A stretch of 6,613 bases of DNA from JAVZOV01 sp049976445 (GTDB lineage: Archaea; Thermoproteota; Thermoprotei; Gearchaeales; WAQG01). The translations under genes and the position numbers were made by a program. Location of the stretch: contig JBMFIF010000077.1 of the NCBI GenBank assembly GCA_049976445.1, positions 1 through 6,613 of the forward strand, in the 5' to 3' direction. Of the stretch, positions 6,131 through 6,613 are shown piece by piece. Position 1 is the first letter of the stretch; each line of letters starts with the position of its first letter. Under the pieces are notes generated by a model, which searched no databases, was not told the DNA's origin, and worked only from the letters and a program-made list of their open reading frames with translations.

Positions 6131-6273
6131 ATAAAAAAGATGCTATAGCATTTGCTATAGCATTTATCGAAACTAAACTACTCCCTATTATAATATTCCT
6201 GGTAGTGCTAATTATAATATCAATAATTCTTCAGACATTAACTGGCCACCAACCATACCGATCTGTACCATAA
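6106..6273 (+). CDS. Small single-pass membrane protein, 55 residues, unknown function
   Basis: I do not recognise a family. The frame runs from ATG 6106 to TAA 6271-6273, with TTG 6109 as a possible alternative start giving 54 residues. It has a charged N-terminus (REKIDKKD at 5-12), an AIAFAIAF segment (13-20) that could continue a helix, one clear membrane span at about 25-45 rich in Ile, Leu and Val, and a short polar tail ending in HQPYRSVP. There is no cysteine. It overlaps the DppF-like gene by 25 bases in another frame and is preceded by a consensus GAGGTGA, so it is probably the last cistron of the transporter operon. A role as an accessory or regulatory subunit of the importer is only a guess from position. 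The main doubt is that it is short and no homology search could be made. Confidence 0.6.
   Translation: MLASREKIDKKDAIAFAIAFIETKLLPIIIFLVVLIIISIILQTLTGHQPYRSVP
6141..6164. repeat. Tandem 12-bp repeat whose unit contains a perfect palindrome
   Basis: The unit tgctatagcatt occurs twice without mismatch (6141-6152, 6153-6164). Its first ten bases, tgctatagca, equal their own reverse complement, so two identical dyads lie 12 bases apart. In the small ORF it encodes AIAF twice. It could be a simple duplication, a protein-binding site, or an RNA hairpin, since either copy can pair with itself or with the other. Confidence 0.85.
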
Positions 6274-6554
6274 ACTTAGATTAAGAGAGGTCGCTGATTT
6301 TTTATTCATAACCTGATAAATAAGTTTATTCGGTATCAATATAATAGTATAATTTATTTAGTTATAAATATTAATAATACTAATGTATTTTTGTTTTTTA
6401 GAATAATTATCATCTTAAAGATTAAAAATAACTAAATCAATACTTTTATCATTTAATGAAACTAAATCTTAGTTAACCAATTTATCAATAACAACAATAT
6501 TTTAGCAAATAAATTAAATAAATGTATTTAGTAAAATGCTTTGTTGCATAATTC
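6274..6554. other. AT-rich region after the operon, no gene seen
   Basis: No coding frame with a ribosome binding site was found in this stretch. It holds several T-runs on the + strand (6298-6303, 6388-6392, 6394-6399) and A-runs such as 6424-6428 that are T-runs on the other strand. This fits the meeting place of two convergent transcription units. I see no RNA gene, CRISPR repeat or mobile-element end. Confidence 0.5.
6298..6303 (+). terminator. Possible T-tract terminator of the transporter operon
   Basis: A run of six Ts begins 25 bases after the stop of the small ORF, without a clear hairpin before it. Archaeal termination often depends on T-runs alone. Stronger T-rich sequence follows at 6388-6399 and may be a second site. 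Confidence 0.35.
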
Positions 6555-6565
6555 TCACATGTGAG
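6554..6565. repeat. Perfect 12-bp palindrome ctcacatgtgag
   Basis: The twelve bases equal their own reverse complement. They lie at the boundary between the AT-rich spacer and the more GC-balanced right edge, across the possible minus-strand stop codon. With no loop this is more a protein-site shape than an RNA hairpin; no partner copy was seen in the window. Confidence 0.5.
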
Positions 6566-6613
6566 GATCTGTGCATAAGAGACTTACCCCTACCACTACA
6601 CGCTCCCTAAGCG
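6555..6613 (-). CDS. Possible 3' end of a convergent gene cut by the window edge
   Basis: Read on the minus strand from the right edge, an open frame of 18 codons gives LRERVVVGVSLLCTDPHM and ends in TGA at 6557-6555. It is visibly less AT-rich than the adjoining spacer, and the change in composition coincides with the stop, which suggests a gene boundary. The fragment is too short to name and chance is a real alternative. Confidence 0.3.
   Translation of the reverse strand, partial: LRERVVVGVSLLCTDPHM

Noticed and set aside
6274..6554. CRISPR array or insertion-sequence end in the AT-rich region
   Set aside because: No regularly spaced repeats and no terminal inverted repeats were seen; the short similar motifs are what AT-rich DNA gives by chance.
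6576..6613. Possible tRNA or other structured RNA on the minus strand, because tagtggtaggggta resembles a D-arm
   Set aside because: I could not build an acceptor stem, anticodon arm or T-arm from the bases present; a gene tail explains the stretch at least as well.

Overview
The window carries most of a binding-protein-dependent ABC importer of the Dpp/Opp family (peptide/nickel/oligosaccharide class), all on the + strand. In order it holds an extracellular solute-binding protein, two membrane permeases (DppB-like and DppC-like), two ATPases (DppD-like and DppF-like), and a 55-residue single-pass membrane ORF that overlaps the end of the last ATPase gene. The DNA is AT-rich, arginine is often AGA/AGG and isoleucine often ATA. 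Ribosome binding sites are of the GAGGTGA type, a TATA-like box lies before the permease gene, and the binding protein is tethered by an N-terminal hydrophobic segment plus a Thr-rich linker with no lipobox cysteine. Together these suggest a hyperthermophilic crenarchaeon, probably Desulfurococcales and perhaps Staphylothermus-like. The genus is a guess from style, not from a search.

Layout: 1-49 is unassigned leader. An open frame from 50 to 1933 encodes the binding protein, but no ATG, GTG or TTG lies between the in-frame stop at 47-49 and a TTG at 380 that is clearly inside the conserved domain. The gene therefore has a damaged, misread or non-standard start. A hairpin plus T-tract follows at 1934-1967. 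A 295-base gap then leads to a TATA-like element and the tightly packed block dppB (2229-3260), dppC (3272-4165), dppD (4171-5169), dppF (5162-6130) and the small ORF (6106-6273). Each later start follows a Shine-Dalgarno site that touches or overlaps the end of the gene before it, so translation looks coupled. From 6274 to 6554 the DNA is AT-rich with no gene seen, and a short minus-strand open frame enters at the right edge (6555-6613), possibly the end of a convergent gene.

How the parts fit: the tethered binding protein would capture solute outside the cell and hand it to the DppB/DppC channel, while the DppD/DppF pair hydrolyses ATP on the inside. Both ATPases keep every nucleotide-binding motif and the C-terminal four-cysteine module of the family. 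The substrate cannot be read from sequence, since this family in hyperthermophiles includes both peptide and oligosaccharide importers. The most notable items are the missing start of the binding protein beside a perfect 15-base tandem repeat, and the small overlapping membrane ORF, which contains a tandem pair of perfect palindromes. I see no wholly new system here.
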